A stretch of 64,000 bases of DNA from Streptomyces cylindrosporus (GCF_022698165.1 NZ_JALDAY010000013.1:124001-188000), one strand, 5' to 3'; numbered from the stretch's first letter, positions 1-8,555 are shown. The notes: generated by a model from the letters alone, not told the origin. Numbers and translations: made by a program.

Positions 1-569
1 TGTCGGTGCCGTAGCCGGCGATGACGTCGTCGAGGTGTTCCTCGTGTCCGAGCGTCAGGGTGGCGAGGTCGAACAGGGCATCACCCCCGCCCGCCTCGGA
101 CCAGTCGATGATGCCGGTGACCTCGTCGCCGTCGACGAAGACGTGGTCGATCTGCAGGTCGCCGTGGGTGAACACCCGGGTCCACGGCCGGATCGCGGCC
201 TCGGCGATGTCACGGTTGCGGGTGACCAGGGCGGCGGGCAGGACGCCGTTGGTCACGAGCAGGTCGCACTCGGCGTCGAGTTCCGCCGCCAACTCGTCGG
301 GACCTCGGCGGCGCCGGCCGGGCCAGGGCGGCAGGGGCGCTTCGTGCAGCTTCCGGACGGCGGCACCCGCCGCGGTCCATGCCGCCGGGGATGCGGTGGA
401 CGGCTCGCCGAGGCGGCCGAGCGCGGTCCCCGCGACCGCGGCGATCGCGAGTACGGGCGGCTTGCGCCACAGGACCTTCGGAGTCGGGACCGGAGCCAGG
501 GTCATCGCCTCGACCTCGACGTCGATGCGCGCCCGATCCGCGTCCACCGACGACTTTGGCCTCATCCAT
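1..569 (-). pseudogene. Phosphotransferase (APH family) pseudogene, second copy of 50818-51564
   Basis: This stretch is nearly identical to the intact gene at 50818-51564 and lies in the same orientation. The conserved kinase-fold region is readable, including the HGDLQIDH catalytic loop and the IIDWSEAG metal-binding segment. About 50 bp present in the intact copy near codons 11-27 is missing here. Fifty is not a multiple of three, so translation from the original ATG at 569 shifts frame and reads nonsense. An internal ATG at 505 could still express a product lacking the N-terminus. The gene's 3' end runs past the window edge. Function in the family is phosphorylation of small molecules such as aminoglycosides, but no substrate can be inferred here. 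Confidence 0.8.
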
Positions 570-650
570 GGGCGACGAGTATCCCGGGGATGATCGCCGA
601 CTTCCCCGTGTTTGTCGCGTGCGACGGCGCGGCTGACCGCCACCACTTCG
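1..650. repeat. Direct repeat, copy 1 (partner at about 50948-51645)
   Basis: Homology to 50948-51645 covers the phosphotransferase gene and about 80 bp upstream of its start, then stops near 650. It is already present at base 1, so the repeat probably continues outside the window. Differences are scattered substitutions plus the 50-bp deletion. By eye identity is about 95 percent. The arms are in direct orientation, about 51 kb apart. Confidence 0.8.
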
Positions 651-1025
651 TCAGGAGCCCTTGGGGGAGGATGCGGTGGCCGGCTCGGGTGCGCACGGGT
701 GTGCAGTTGATGCCGGTCAAGGCCCCTGTCGTGGGTGATGCCCGTGGTGCAGGATCTCCCACGTGACCAGCTGTCCCGCCGGGGCGAGCGATCACCCTGT
801 TTCCCGCCGCTGGGGTACGCCCATCGGATCCAGTGAGTCCAACTCGGGGTCCCGACGCGCCTTCACGGCCGCCGGCGCCGCGGTAGGCGGCGTCGTGGTG
901 GCCTGGCCGCAGCCGACGACTCCACCCGCTGCCAATGGGCCTTCATCGACCAGAACGCCTTCCCCACCGGATTCTGATCCGTCGGTCCCGGACCGTGCTG
1001 TCGTGCGCGTCGACCTTGGGGGTTG
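651..1025. other. Non-coding or unrecognised stretch
   Basis: I see no reading frame here with a ribosome site and recognisable protein content. Short open frames on both strands have composition expected of chance in high-GC DNA. Confidence 0.5.
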
Positions 1026-1319
1026 TCAGCGAATCGCTTTGTCTCGGACGGGTTCCTGCTGCTGCCGTTGTTGTTGCTGCTCGTTCCAGAGGCCGGCGAG
1101 CTCACCAAGTGCGCTGTGAACGTGGTGCAGTTCCCACAGCAGATAGACGCCGGCCCCGGCGAAGGGGATCCAGGCACCCCAGTGGAAGACGAGAACCGGC
1201 ATGCACAGCAGGCCGACCAGGACAAGGAACTTGACGAGGACCTCGGCTGCGTATGTGTGGTTGCGCCGGACGACGACACGCTCTCCGCGGCCGTGCATCC
1301 ACTGCAGATGCGATCTCAT
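1026..1319 (-). CDS. Small two-helix membrane protein with glutamine-rich tail
   Basis: A 97-residue protein of unknown function. The ATG at 1319 is chosen because AAGGAG lies six bases upstream; the frame stays open farther upstream but without another good site. Residues 1-24 are basic. Two hydrophobic segments at about 25-45 and 48-64 form a probable helical hairpin, and a hydrophilic tail from about 70 contains a run of Gln interrupted by one Arg near 81-88. The basic N-terminus suggests it faces the cytoplasm. No catalytic motif is visible. It resembles the small two-TM proteins often found in actinomycetes. Upstream, 1320-1701 shows no convincing gene. Confidence 0.65.
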   Translation of the reverse strand: MRSHLQWMHGRGERVVVRRNHTYAAEVLVKFLVLVGLLCMPVLVFHWGAWIPFAGAGVYLLWELHHVHSALGELAGLWNEQQQQRQQQEPVRDKAIR

Positions 1320-1701
1320 GAGCGGCTCCTTGTGCGCTGGGTCGGCGTCATCCCGTCCGGCCGGTTCACGACGGGCCACCTGACTCCTTGCCACGGCCTG
1401 CTCGGCGGCCACGACGGACGGCCACACGTCCGTACCAGTTTCAAGGCACGCGCAGCACCAAGCCGGGTCTGCCACAGCAGTTCGCCACATCTCCATACGG
1501 CCACCATGAATGGTGGAGCCCGTTCCGGGAGTGAAGCGGGTTCCTCGTCCGGCTGCTGACACTTTCCGCATGTACTGCTCTCCGGTGCGGCGGTGTGGGC
1601 CGCCCGGAGAGGCGCTGCTCAGCCGTGTGCCGCGGTGGTACGCCGTGTGGCCGGGGCCGGACATGGCGGCCCGGCCCCGGCAGGCCGGTCGGGTCCTGCT
1701 C

Positions 1702-2427
1702 TCACCTGGTCGACGGACTCGTCGAGACCGTGTTGCCGGCCGGCGGGGTGAGAACGACCTGCGGCTGGCCGGCGACCGGGGGCGGCGGGGCCGTCTCCTG
1801 CGCCGGGAGCGCGGGTTGAGCAGTCTCCTCCAGGAGAGCTTGGTCGAAGTCGACCGCGCCTGTCTTCTCGATGACCGTGATGTGGTCCAGGACGGTGCTG
1901 TTGGCCAGGTTGGCCAGCGCGCGGATCAGCGAATTCCTCGTGGTGGAGCGGACGGCGGCGATGGTGGAGAGGGTCTGGCCGTTCGTCGCGCGCAAGGTGG
2001 TGGCCATGTCCGTGTCGAACTGCTTTCCGCTCTCCGCGTTCATCCGGGAAACGAAACCCTGCTGCTGGGGTGAGGACTGGTTGGGCAGCGTGATGTTCAG
2101 CTGACCCGCGGTCCTGCGGCAGGCGGCATCGAGGGAGGCGTCCCCGGCGATCAGATGCTCACCGGCGATCTTGACCGCCCTCGTGGTGCGCTTCTTCAGC
2201 GCCATCTGCCCGACGGGGTACTCCCACAGCCCGGCCGAGCGCACCTTGACCACGAAGTCCCGGTCGGCCAGTGTCAGCGGCCCGGTCGGCGGCGTGGCGA
2301 TGACCCGTTCGGGCGCGCTGCTGACCTTCTGGGCTCCGAGCATGGCGGGGTAGAGCAGGGACCCCAGGGTGGCGGCGAGTGCACCGCCTATGAAGAGAGT
2401 CCCCGCCGCTTTCCGTGAAACGAGCAC
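1702..2427 (-). CDS. DUF4142 family secreted or membrane-anchored protein
   Basis: A 241-residue protein. The GTG at 2427 is used because AGGAG sits six bases upstream. A hydrophobic N-terminal segment (residues about 8-30) is a signal anchor or signal peptide. The central helical region at about 50-205 matches the DUF4142 pattern: a DRDFVVKVRSAGLWE start, repeated Ala/Leu-rich helices and a HITVIEKTGAVDFD-like end. The C-terminus is Pro/Ala-rich and probably disordered. The family is a four-helix, ferritin-like exported domain of unknown role. The gene stands alone; its 5' region (2428-2930) contains no other recognisable gene. Confidence 0.7.
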   Translation of the reverse strand: MLVSRKAAGTLFIGGALAATLGSLLYPAMLGAQKVSSAPERVIATPPTGPLTLADRDFVVKVRSAGLWEYPVGQMALKKRTTRAVKIAGEHLIAGDASLDAACRRTAGQLNITLPNQSSPQQQGFVSRMNAESGKQFDTDMATTLRATNGQTLSTIAAVRSTTRNSLIRALANLANSTVLDHITVIEKTGAVDFDQALLEETAQPALPAQETAPPPPVAGQPQVVLTPPAGNTVSTSPSTR

Positions 2428-2930
2428 CGCGTCTCCTGTTCGGGTTCGAAACCCGCACCCGCAGGAGTACGGATACGGCGCCCTGACGAACCTTTCGGAC
2501 TCGTAATGGGTTGGCAAAGCCGACGAGTCGGGTCCTCTGCGCGAGGAGCACGTGGACCACAGGAAGCCCACAAGGCAGCCCGGAAGACGCGAAGAAGGGA
2601 CCTTGGACCCAATGTGCGGTCCCGCGCAGGGGCCGTTGGGCCCTAGCCGGACCCGGTACTCCACCGCCGATCATGGGGCGGCGGCCGGGAAGCGTCGAGT
2701 CCACATCCCGCACCCACGGCACTTCCCGGCCCGTCGATGGCAGGAAACGACGGAGGGAGGGCACTGTGCGGTGAACACGATGCAGCAGGTGCGACCGTGC
2801 GGATGCGCGTCGTTATGAGCGCGTCCATGACGAGCAGGGGCACCAGGTCAGGACGACCACGGGCGGGCCACGAAGGCGTTCTGGCCGACCGGGCCGACTA
2901 CGACGTTGTCCCGGGCGCCGGGGATACCGG
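2428..2930. other. Intergenic region without recognisable gene
   Basis: About 500 bp between the DUF4142 gene and the end of the lipoprotein gene. Open frames occur on both strands, but none has a good ribosome site or a protein that I recognise. It should hold the DUF4142 promoter. Confidence 0.5.
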
Positions 2931-3881
2931 TCATCCCTTTACTCCCCGGCTGCCGGACTCGGCCCGGATCAGGTCCCGCGCCTTGGGCAGCGCGGCCAGC
3001 CGCAGGGACCGGAACTCCTTGATCCAGCCGGTGAGTTCGGGACCCGTATCCGCGAATCGGTCCTGTTCCAGGGCCACCGCGGTAGCGAGCAGGCGGTGGT
3101 CCCGTCCGCACTCCGCGTCGGCCGCGGCCACGCGGATCTCCGCCGCCAGGCCGCCCTTGTGCGCGGCGGTCTCCCCGCCCTGCCTGGCGTCCTGAGGGGT
3201 GGCGAAGGTGAAGCCGCGGTTCGCCATGCAGGTACGCCAGCCGCCGAGCGCCGACCGGTAGGCCTTGGCGTTGCGTACGTCCTGGGCGATGTGTCCCTCC
3301 AGGTTGGCCGTGACGTGCTGGCTGATCAGATAGCCGCGCAGGTCGTCGCCGTACAGGCGTTTGCGTGCCTCCGCGACGCATCCCTCCGTGGCGATCACCA
3401 GGCCCTGCCCGTCGGGGAGTTCGACCTGCGGCCGGCTGCCCGGAGTGCCGTACAGGGCGGTCTCGTAGGCCCGTTGGGCGCCGGGTGAGAGCGTGCGCTG
3501 GTAGACCTCGTTCGGGTCCGGGGACGTGGAGTCGGCCCGCCGCTGTCGGGCGGGGGTCTCGCTGTAGCCGTATCCGTGGGCGCGGGCGGCGAAGACGTCG
3601 GCGGTGCCGTAGCGCTGCTCCGCCGCGGGCCGTGAGGAGGCGGCGAGCGGTTCGGCAACGAACCGCAGACCGGAGCGGGCCATACACGCGTGCACGATCA
3701 GGTCCTCGGCATACAGCAGTGAGGCGTCCTCCGCGGGGGTCAGCGCCCTGGGCAACGGCCCTGTGTCCGTGGGCCCGTTGAGCGCGGCCCCGGGGCCGGG
3801 GGCGGCCGGCGTGGAGCAGCCGGCCGCCGCCGCGATCACCACGGCGAGGCACGCCCCAACGAGTGATCGGCGGGAACGCAT
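2931..3881 (-). CDS. Lipoprotein of unknown function
   Basis: A 316-residue exported protein. MRSRRSL is followed by a hydrophobic stretch and a lipobox ending in AGCS near residue 22, so the mature protein should be lipid-anchored at Cys. The mature part contains paired cysteines (around 66, 166, 217 and 257) and is rich in Arg and Ala. Segments such as CMARSGLRF and CMANRGFTF suggest two related halves. I recognise no enzyme motif. The ATG is one base after the TGA of the upstream I36-type inhibitor gene, so the two are probably translated together. It may be a secreted partner of that inhibitor, but this rests only on context. Confidence 0.65.
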   Translation of the reverse strand: MRSRRSLVGACLAVVIAAAAGCSTPAAPGPGAALNGPTDTGPLPRALTPAEDASLLYAEDLIVHACMARSGLRFVAEPLAASSRPAAEQRYGTADVFAARAHGYGYSETPARQRRADSTSPDPNEVYQRTLSPGAQRAYETALYGTPGSRPQVELPDGQGLVIATEGCVAEARKRLYGDDLRGYLISQHVTANLEGHIAQDVRNAKAYRSALGGWRTCMANRGFTFATPQDARQGGETAAHKGGLAAEIRVAAADAECGRDHRLLATAVALEQDRFADTGPELTGWIKEFRSLRLAALPKARDLIRAESGSRGVKG

Positions 3882-3882
3882 G

Positions 3883-4293
3883 TCAGCAGGCCGCGGCGTC
3901 GCTGGGGTCCCACGGCCAGTCGTTGCTGCTGCCGGCGTTGTACGCGACGCGGTCCCGCCCGTCGGGGTCACCGGTTCCGCGGGCGTTCGCGCTCCAGTTG
4001 GCGCTGCCGAAGTTGGGGTCCACCCAGATGCGGGCCCAGCGTCCGCTGGTGCCGTTGTTGAACCACGAGGCGCTGATGTTGTCGCGGCCGAAGGCCGACC
4101 AGTAGCGGTTGCAGTCCTGCAGATAGGAGTGGCTGCCGGTGTAATTCAGCCCGCTGTACACGCACAGCGCCCCGGACGGACAGCCCGAGGGGGCCGCGGC
4201 GAGTGCGGAGGCGGGTGGGGACGCGGCCAGCATGGTTCCACCGGCCAGCAGGAGTGCTCCGGCGATGGTGCCGAGGGTCTTGGTGCAGCGCAT
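3883..4293 (-). CDS. Secreted peptidase inhibitor family I36-like protein
   Basis: A 136-residue protein with an AGGGAG ribosome site six bases before the ATG. Residues 1-30 form a classical Sec signal peptide ending near ASA. The mature domain begins with a CPSGALCVY motif and continues with aromatic/Gly repeats (NYTGSH, FNNGTSG), typical of the beta/gamma-crystallin-like I36 inhibitor and related secreted proteins of Streptomyces. Cysteines near 37, 43, 62 and the C-terminal residue could form disulfides. The family's founding member inhibits metalloproteases; whether this one does is not shown by sequence. It is the first gene of a two-gene unit with the lipoprotein at 2931-3881. Confidence 0.75.
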   Translation of the reverse strand: MRCTKTLGTIAGALLLAGGTMLAASPPASALAAAPSGCPSGALCVYSGLNYTGSHSYLQDCNRYWSAFGRDNISASWFNNGTSGRWARIWVDPNFGSANWSANARGTGDPDGRDRVAYNAGSSNDWPWDPSDAAAC

Positions 4294-4580
4294 CGATTCT
4301 CCCTCTCGACGGTCTTGTGAGGCTGCCGGTGGCAGATGGACTCCGGCGGCTTGTGCAGACGGTTTCAATGGCGTGCGACGGGTGGCAACGGACCGGTCCC
4401 CGGTGGGATGGTGGGACGCGGGGAGGCGGCTCAGCGGGGCACTTGGCCCCCGGCTGAGACGGGGGTGGGACACGGCCGCGGTGACCGCGCGCGCCGGACC
4501 GGTGCTCACAAGCCGCTTCATCCGAAGGCCGGTTCATCTTCATGAGCCGGTTCCATCGACCTGCCGACGGGGGAACGATC

Positions 4581-5006
4581 ATGGATCGATCGGATACGGC
4601 TGAGCGATTAGCGGCGCATCTGCGCATGCTGAAGAGCCGTGCGGGGGTGAGCTACGCGACGTTGGCGCAGCGGACCGGGGCCAGCCGGTCCGCCCTGCAC
4701 CGCTACTGCTCGGGGGCCAAGGTTCCCATCGGCTTCGGCCCTGTTCACGCGTTCGGCACGGCTTGCGGCGCGACACACGAGGAACTGCGGGAGGCACACC
4801 GGCTGTGGGCGCTCGCGGACGCCGGGCGTTGCGCGACCGCGCCCGGCGCGGAACCCGCCGAGGATCAGCCCGTGACCGACTCGTCCGTGCCCTGGCGTTG
4901 GGTCCTGCGGGGAGCGGCGGCGGTGATTGCCTTCACGGCAGCCTTCACAGCCGCCGTCACGGTCCTTCGCGGCCGACAGCCCCGGATGCCGCTGCACATC
5001 AGGTGA
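4581..5006 (+). CDS. XRE-type helix-turn-helix regulator with C-terminal membrane helix
   Basis: A 141-residue protein. The ATG at 4581 follows a GGGGGA ribosome site. Residues about 7-65 form an XRE/Cro HTH, with a recognition-helix region around TGASRSALHRYCSG. Residues about 108-130 form a single hydrophobic helix followed by a short basic tail, so the DNA-binding domain is probably tethered to the cytoplasmic face of the membrane. Codon 10 is TTA, the rare codon read by the bldA tRNA in Streptomyces, so translation may be developmentally limited. The gene diverges from the I36-inhibitor unit, which is a plausible target. Confidence 0.75.
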   Translation: MDRSDTAERLAAHLRMLKSRAGVSYATLAQRTGASRSALHRYCSGAKVPIGFGPVHAFGTACGATHEELREAHRLWALADAGRCATAPGAEPAEDQPVTDSSVPWRWVLRGAAAVIAFTAAFTAAVTVLRGRQPRMPLHIR

Positions 5007-5706
5007 ACTCGGCAGCGGGGCCCGGCTGGTGGCACGATCACCAAGAGGACGTGCCACGCCTGCCCGGCGCGATGCGCAGAACGGCTCAGCGAACCCCGGT
5101 GAGCCGCTCGCCGAGCAGCCGGCGGACGTCGTCGCCGAACAGGACGCGCTCGGGGGCGAAGAACTCCAGATGCGCGGGACCATGCTGCCGCCGTGGTGGA
5201 TCAGGAAGTTCAGGTTTCGGGTAGCGCTCCAGGACACTTCTCCTTCGGCCCGGCGGCCCTGGGCGGCTTTGCGACCGACTGGACCACGTTCGATGTCCTT
5301 CGTCGGGCAGGTCGGCACAGGCGTGGTCTTCGCATGCGTCTCGCAGGGCCACGATGCCGGGTGGCGTCTCGGCTAGCGGCTCATCGGCGTCGCCCGCATC
5401 ATGGTGGCTGTCGCGACCGTCCTCGTCCTCCCGGAGCCCGGCACCGGGCCGAGTTCCGCCGCGCGCCGGCGGTCGGTGAACCGGCCGAGCGACTGCGCCC
5501 CGCGAAGATCCCCTTCACCGACCGGGTCGAGGGCGGCAACGCCCGCTGCATGCGCCTGTCCCGCGACCTATCCGCTGAAGGGCCAGCACCTACCCTTCGG
5601 CCGTGGACCGACCTGACCTTCTGGACGCCGATGCTGTGCGCGGCCGGGTTCGTCGGCATCGGCGTGGGGGTGTGGATGTCCGAGATGTTCCCGGTCCGCC
5701 TGCGAG
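5007..5706. other. Decayed region with gene fragments
   Basis: No intact gene. Two fragments are readable and listed separately: a minus-strand amidohydrolase-like piece near 5090-5240 and a plus-strand MFS-like piece near 5614-5718. Frames around them are interrupted, so this looks like a graveyard between the XRE gene and the sulfation operon. Confidence 0.5.
5090..5240 (-). pseudogene. Amidohydrolase-like fragment
   Basis: On the minus strand one frame reads NLNFLIHHGGSMVP, very like the conserved HH-GG-M-P segment of the amidohydrolase_2 / ACMSD family. A second frame just downstream reads HLEFFAPERVLFGDDV, like the strand that carries the catalytic Asp (VLFGTD in the family). The two pieces are in different frames and much shorter than the roughly 300-residue family, so this is a frameshifted remnant. 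Confidence 0.35.
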
Positions 5707-5718
5707 CTACTTCGGCAT
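5614..5718 (+). pseudogene. MFS transporter C-terminal fragment
   Basis: The plus strand encodes a hydrophobic helix followed by SEMFPVRLRAT, which matches the loop motif (E-x-FP-x-R-x-RA) before the last helices of sugar/acid MFS carriers. The reading frame then runs into the end of the SDR gene on the opposite strand and has no start or C-terminus. It is a remnant only. Confidence 0.4.
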
Positions 5719-6489
5719 GGACCGGGCCATCGTCGTCAGGGCGTCGCGGCGTGGCATGGCCAGCAAGGTGTGGAACATCTCCTGATAGTGCGCACTGGGG
5801 ATGTGTACCGGCCCGTCGTGGAGGTGGTCCAGCGCGGATCGGGCCACGTCGTCCGGTGACATGAGATGGGGCAGCGTCATGGGGTTGATGCCCTGACGTC
5901 GGATCGCGCCGGTGTCCGTGGCCCCCGGGCAGAGGGCGAGGACGTCGACGCCCGCGGGGCCGAGTTCCGCCCACAGGGCCTCGGCGAGTGCGATCACGTA
6001 AGCCTTGGTGGCCGGGTAGGCGGCCGAGTAGGGGATGCCCAGCAGCCCTTCGACCGAACTGGTGAAGACGATCCCGCCTCTGCCCCGCTCCTTCCATCGT
6101 GGGCTCAGGCCGTGAGCGAGCAGGGTCGGCGCGAGGGAATTGACCATCAGCATCGACGACAGCACCTCGGCGCGCTCCTGCTCGAACGGCCCTTTGACGC
6201 TGCTGAAGCCGGCGTTGCTCACGAGCAGGCCGACGTCCAGGTCGGCCACCGTGTCCAGGACCTGCTCCGGCGCTGCGGGGTCGGCGAGATCGGCCGCCAC
6301 GACAGTGGCCTCGACACCGTGCGTGCGCCTCAACTGCTGTGCCAGTTCCTCCAGTCGGTCGGTGCGTCTGGCGACGAGTACGACATCGAGGCCACGGGCG
6401 GCCAGTTGCCCGGCGAACGAGTGCCCTATGCCGGAGGACGCTCCGGTGATCACCGCGACGGGTCCGTACTCTCGTGTGAAATCGGTCAT
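5707..6489 (-). CDS. Short-chain dehydrogenase/reductase (SDR)
   Basis: A 260-residue classical SDR. The cofactor motif TGASSGIG lies at about residues 15-22 and NAG at 92-94. The catalytic set is complete: Ser145, Tyr158 and Lys162 (FTSS, then Y-x3-K). Basic residues after beta-2 (ARRTDR) suggest NADP(H) preference. It belongs to the DltE/YqjQ-like subset that reduces or oxidises hydroxy/keto groups; the substrate is unknown. It is the last gene of the sulfation operon and starts ten bases after the upstream SDR stops. In context it may prepare or modify the alcohol that is later sulfated. Confidence 0.85.
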   Translation of the reverse strand: MTDFTREYGPVAVITGASSGIGHSFAGQLAARGLDVVLVARRTDRLEELAQQLRRTHGVEATVVAADLADPAAPEQVLDTVADLDVGLLVSNAGFSSVKGPFEQERAEVLSSMLMVNSLAPTLLAHGLSPRWKERGRGGIVFTSSVEGLLGIPYSAAYPATKAYVIALAEALWAELGPAGVDVLALCPGATDTGAIRRQGINPMTLPHLMSPDDVARSALDHLHDGPVHIPSAHYQEMFHTLLAMPRRDALTTMARSMPK

Positions 6490-6499
6490 GTCGGCTCCC

Positions 6500-7372
6500 T
6501 CAATTCATCCACTGCCCGCCGGCCACGTCGATCGTCTGGCCGCATAGATAGTCGGCGGCCTCGGACGCCAGGAACGCAACCATGTTGGCGACCTCCTCGG
6601 GCAGACAACACCGGCCCAACTGGACCTGGTTCGTGATCGATTCGAGGATGGTGGCGCGCGCCGCGCGCTCCCGGTCGCTCTGCGGATCGAGGATCATCCG
6701 CCTCATGTCCGGCTTGATCATGATCCCGGGAGCGACACCCAGCACGTTCACCCCCTGGGGCGCCATCTCGTGCGCGAGATTGCGGGTGAAGCCGATCACG
6801 CCGGCCTTGCAGGAGTTGTAGACCACCAGACCTCGGTGCTGGATACGCCCGCCGACGGCCCCGATGTTGATGATCCGCCCCGCCCCCTGGGGCAGCAGGT
6901 ACTCCAGGGCTGCGTGCGCGCCGTACATCAGCATGGTCAGGCTGCCGAGCACGGTCTGGTCGATCTCCTCCTTCGTGTGCTTCTCGAAGGGGCCCGCGAC
7001 GACCATGACCGGGTTGTTGATCATGATGTCCAGCCCGCCGAGCGCGTCCCGGCTCTCCCGTACGGCCCGGTGCACCTGGTCCCAGTCCGACAGGTCCGCA
7101 CGGATCGCCGCGGTCTTCACCCCCCACCGCCGCTCGACCTCGTCCGCCCGGCGCTCCACCTTCTCCAGCGTCCGGCCGACCAGGGCGACGTCCGCGCCGA
7201 GGCCGGCCAGGCGGTGGGCCATCGCCTGGCCGAGCCCGTCCCCTCCGGCACCGGTGACGATCGCCTTCTTGCCGCTCAGGTCCATCAGCTCGGTCACGCG
7301 CTTGTCGACGATGTGGGTCGGCAGCCGGTCGAAGCCCATCAGCCGGTTCCAGTCCTGCTCTGTCGCGTCCAT
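6500..7372 (-). CDS. SDR family protein lacking the catalytic serine
   Basis: A 290-residue protein started at the ATG with GGAGG seven bases upstream. The Rossmann motif TGAGGDGLG is at about 40-48, and Tyr185/Lys189 (YNSCK) form the Y-x3-K pair. The serine normally 13 residues before the Tyr is Ala172 here (INIGAVGG), and the NNAG motif reads NNPV. It may therefore use a different proton relay, or serve as a non-oxidoreductase member of the fold. An N-terminal extension of about 30 residues precedes the Rossmann fold. It sits between the LLM oxidoreductase and the other SDR in the same operon. Confidence 0.8.
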   Translation of the reverse strand: MDATEQDWNRLMGFDRLPTHIVDKRVTELMDLSGKKAIVTGAGGDGLGQAMAHRLAGLGADVALVGRTLEKVERRADEVERRWGVKTAAIRADLSDWDQVHRAVRESRDALGGLDIMINNPVMVVAGPFEKHTKEEIDQTVLGSLTMLMYGAHAALEYLLPQGAGRIINIGAVGGRIQHRGLVVYNSCKAGVIGFTRNLAHEMAPQGVNVLGVAPGIMIKPDMRRMILDPQSDRERAARATILESITNQVQLGRCCLPEEVANMVAFLASEAADYLCGQTIDVAGGQWMN

Positions 7373-7416
7373 GAAGACCTCCGTGGATCCGTGTTCGTTG
7401 CAGATGGCCGGATTCG

Positions 7417-8325
7417 TTACAGATAGGTCGAGCCGAATGCCTCGATGAAATCCCTGGTGGCCGTGGGCGTCGCCGTCCCGGGGCTGGAGACGACCACGGT
7501 GGTGACACCCGCCCGTTCGATCTCGGCGAGCGCCTCGCGGTGCCGGTCGGCGTCGTCGGCGGGAGAGGCGGGCGAGAGGTCCTTGTAGGAGTACTGCACG
7601 TCGATCTCGTCCGAGCGGCCGGCAGCCTTCGCCGCGTCCCGTACTCCGGCGATCATGTCGGCAAGTTCCGTGAGCGAACCGATCGTTGGCGTGCGCACCG
7701 TCGCGCTGAGCGAGGGCGGACCGATCAGCGGCATCCAGCCCTGCGCCCGCTCCGCCACCCTGCGCCGGGCCGCCCGCGAGTTGCCGCCGATCCACACCGG
7801 AACGGGCCGCTGCACGGGCCGCGGCAGGGCGACGACGTCCCGGGCTTCGAAGTGGCGCCCCCGGTAGCTGAAGGGCTCACCGCTCCAGTGCAGTGGCAGC
7901 ACGTCGAGGACCTCGTCGAACAGCGCGCCGCGCTCTTCGAAGTCCACCCCGAGCGCGTGGAACTCCGACTTGAGATACCCCGCGCCGAGTCCGAGCACGA
8001 GGCGGCCCTTCGACAGCCGGTCCAGGGTCGTCGCCGCCTTGGCCAGCAGGAAGGGGTTGCGGTACGGCGCCACCACCAGGTTTGTGTGCAGGCGCAGCCG
8101 CCGGGCCACCGCCGCCACATGGGCGAGGGCGACGAACGGGTCGAGGCTCTGGTGCCCGCCCGACGCCAGCCACCGGGCACTCGGTACGGGGTGCTCGCTG
8201 AGCGAGAACCCGTGGAACCCGGCTTGCTCCACCGCGGCTGCCACCTCGTCCAGGGGCCCCGCGTCGAGCAGATCGCGCTCGCTGCCGGTCGCCTCCGGGT
8301 AGTGGTACACGAATCGCATCGTCAT
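7417..8325 (-). CDS. LLM-class flavin (F420-type) oxidoreductase
   Basis: About 300 residues in the bacterial-luciferase TIM-barrel fold. Hallmarks are the GFHGFSLSEHP start, the RLRLHTNLVVAPYRNP beta-strand region, a KGRLVLGLGAGYL motif near 105-118 and PVWIGGNSRAARRR near 175-190. Many members use F420 and catalyse hydride transfer on ketones, alcohols or C=C bonds. The first ATG (8325) overlaps the stop of the upstream 77-residue gene. The next ATG at 8319 is better spaced from a GGGAG site, so it may be the actual start. Its place in the sulfation operon suggests redox tailoring of the sulfated compound. Confidence 0.85.
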   Translation of the reverse strand: MTMRFVYHYPEATGSERDLLDAGPLDEVAAAVEQAGFHGFSLSEHPVPSARWLASGGHQSLDPFVALAHVAAVARRLRLHTNLVVAPYRNPFLLAKAATTLDRLSKGRLVLGLGAGYLKSEFHALGVDFEERGALFDEVLDVLPLHWSGEPFSYRGRHFEARDVVALPRPVQRPVPVWIGGNSRAARRRVAERAQGWMPLIGPPSLSATVRTPTIGSLTELADMIAGVRDAAKAAGRSDEIDVQYSYKDLSPASPADDADRHREALAEIERAGVTTVVVSSPGTATPTATRDFIEAFGSTYL

Positions 8326-8555
8326 CTCCCTGCCGCTGGTCCGGTGTCCGGGAAGTCGCTGAGTGCGTCGGGTAGGGCGCCTGTCGGCTCCGGACGGCAG
8401 ATGAGGAGGTCGGGCAGGTACGGGTCGGGCGCGTTGTGGCGAAGCGGTGAGCCGTCGAGCCTGGACACGTGCAGTCCGGCGGCCGCCGGTAGGCGTCGCA
8501 ACCGGGTCGGTTCTCTTGGGCCTTCCTGGGACTGCCGGTCGTCCGAGCCGGTCAT
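8322..8555 (-). CDS. 77-residue protein encoded directly after cysNC
   Basis: I recognise no family. It is supported as a real gene by an AGGAGGAG ribosome site just before the ATG, by an ATGA overlap with the end of cysNC and by a second overlap with the LLM gene start. The protein is hydrophilic and rich in Pro, Arg, Leu and Asp, with a central DLLICRPEP segment containing its only cysteine. It has no signal or membrane helix. Tight coupling on both sides suggests a co-translated accessory protein of the sulfation pathway. Confidence 0.6.
   Translation of the reverse strand: MTGSDDRQSQEGPREPTRLRRLPAAAGLHVSRLDGSPLRHNAPDPYLPDLLICRPEPTGALPDALSDFPDTGPAAGR

Noticed and set aside
35..766. Plus-strand open frame across the phosphotransferase repeat
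   Set aside because: It is antisense to a recognisable kinase gene and repeats at both copies because the DNA is repeated. Its composition is Arg/Gly-rich chance coding.
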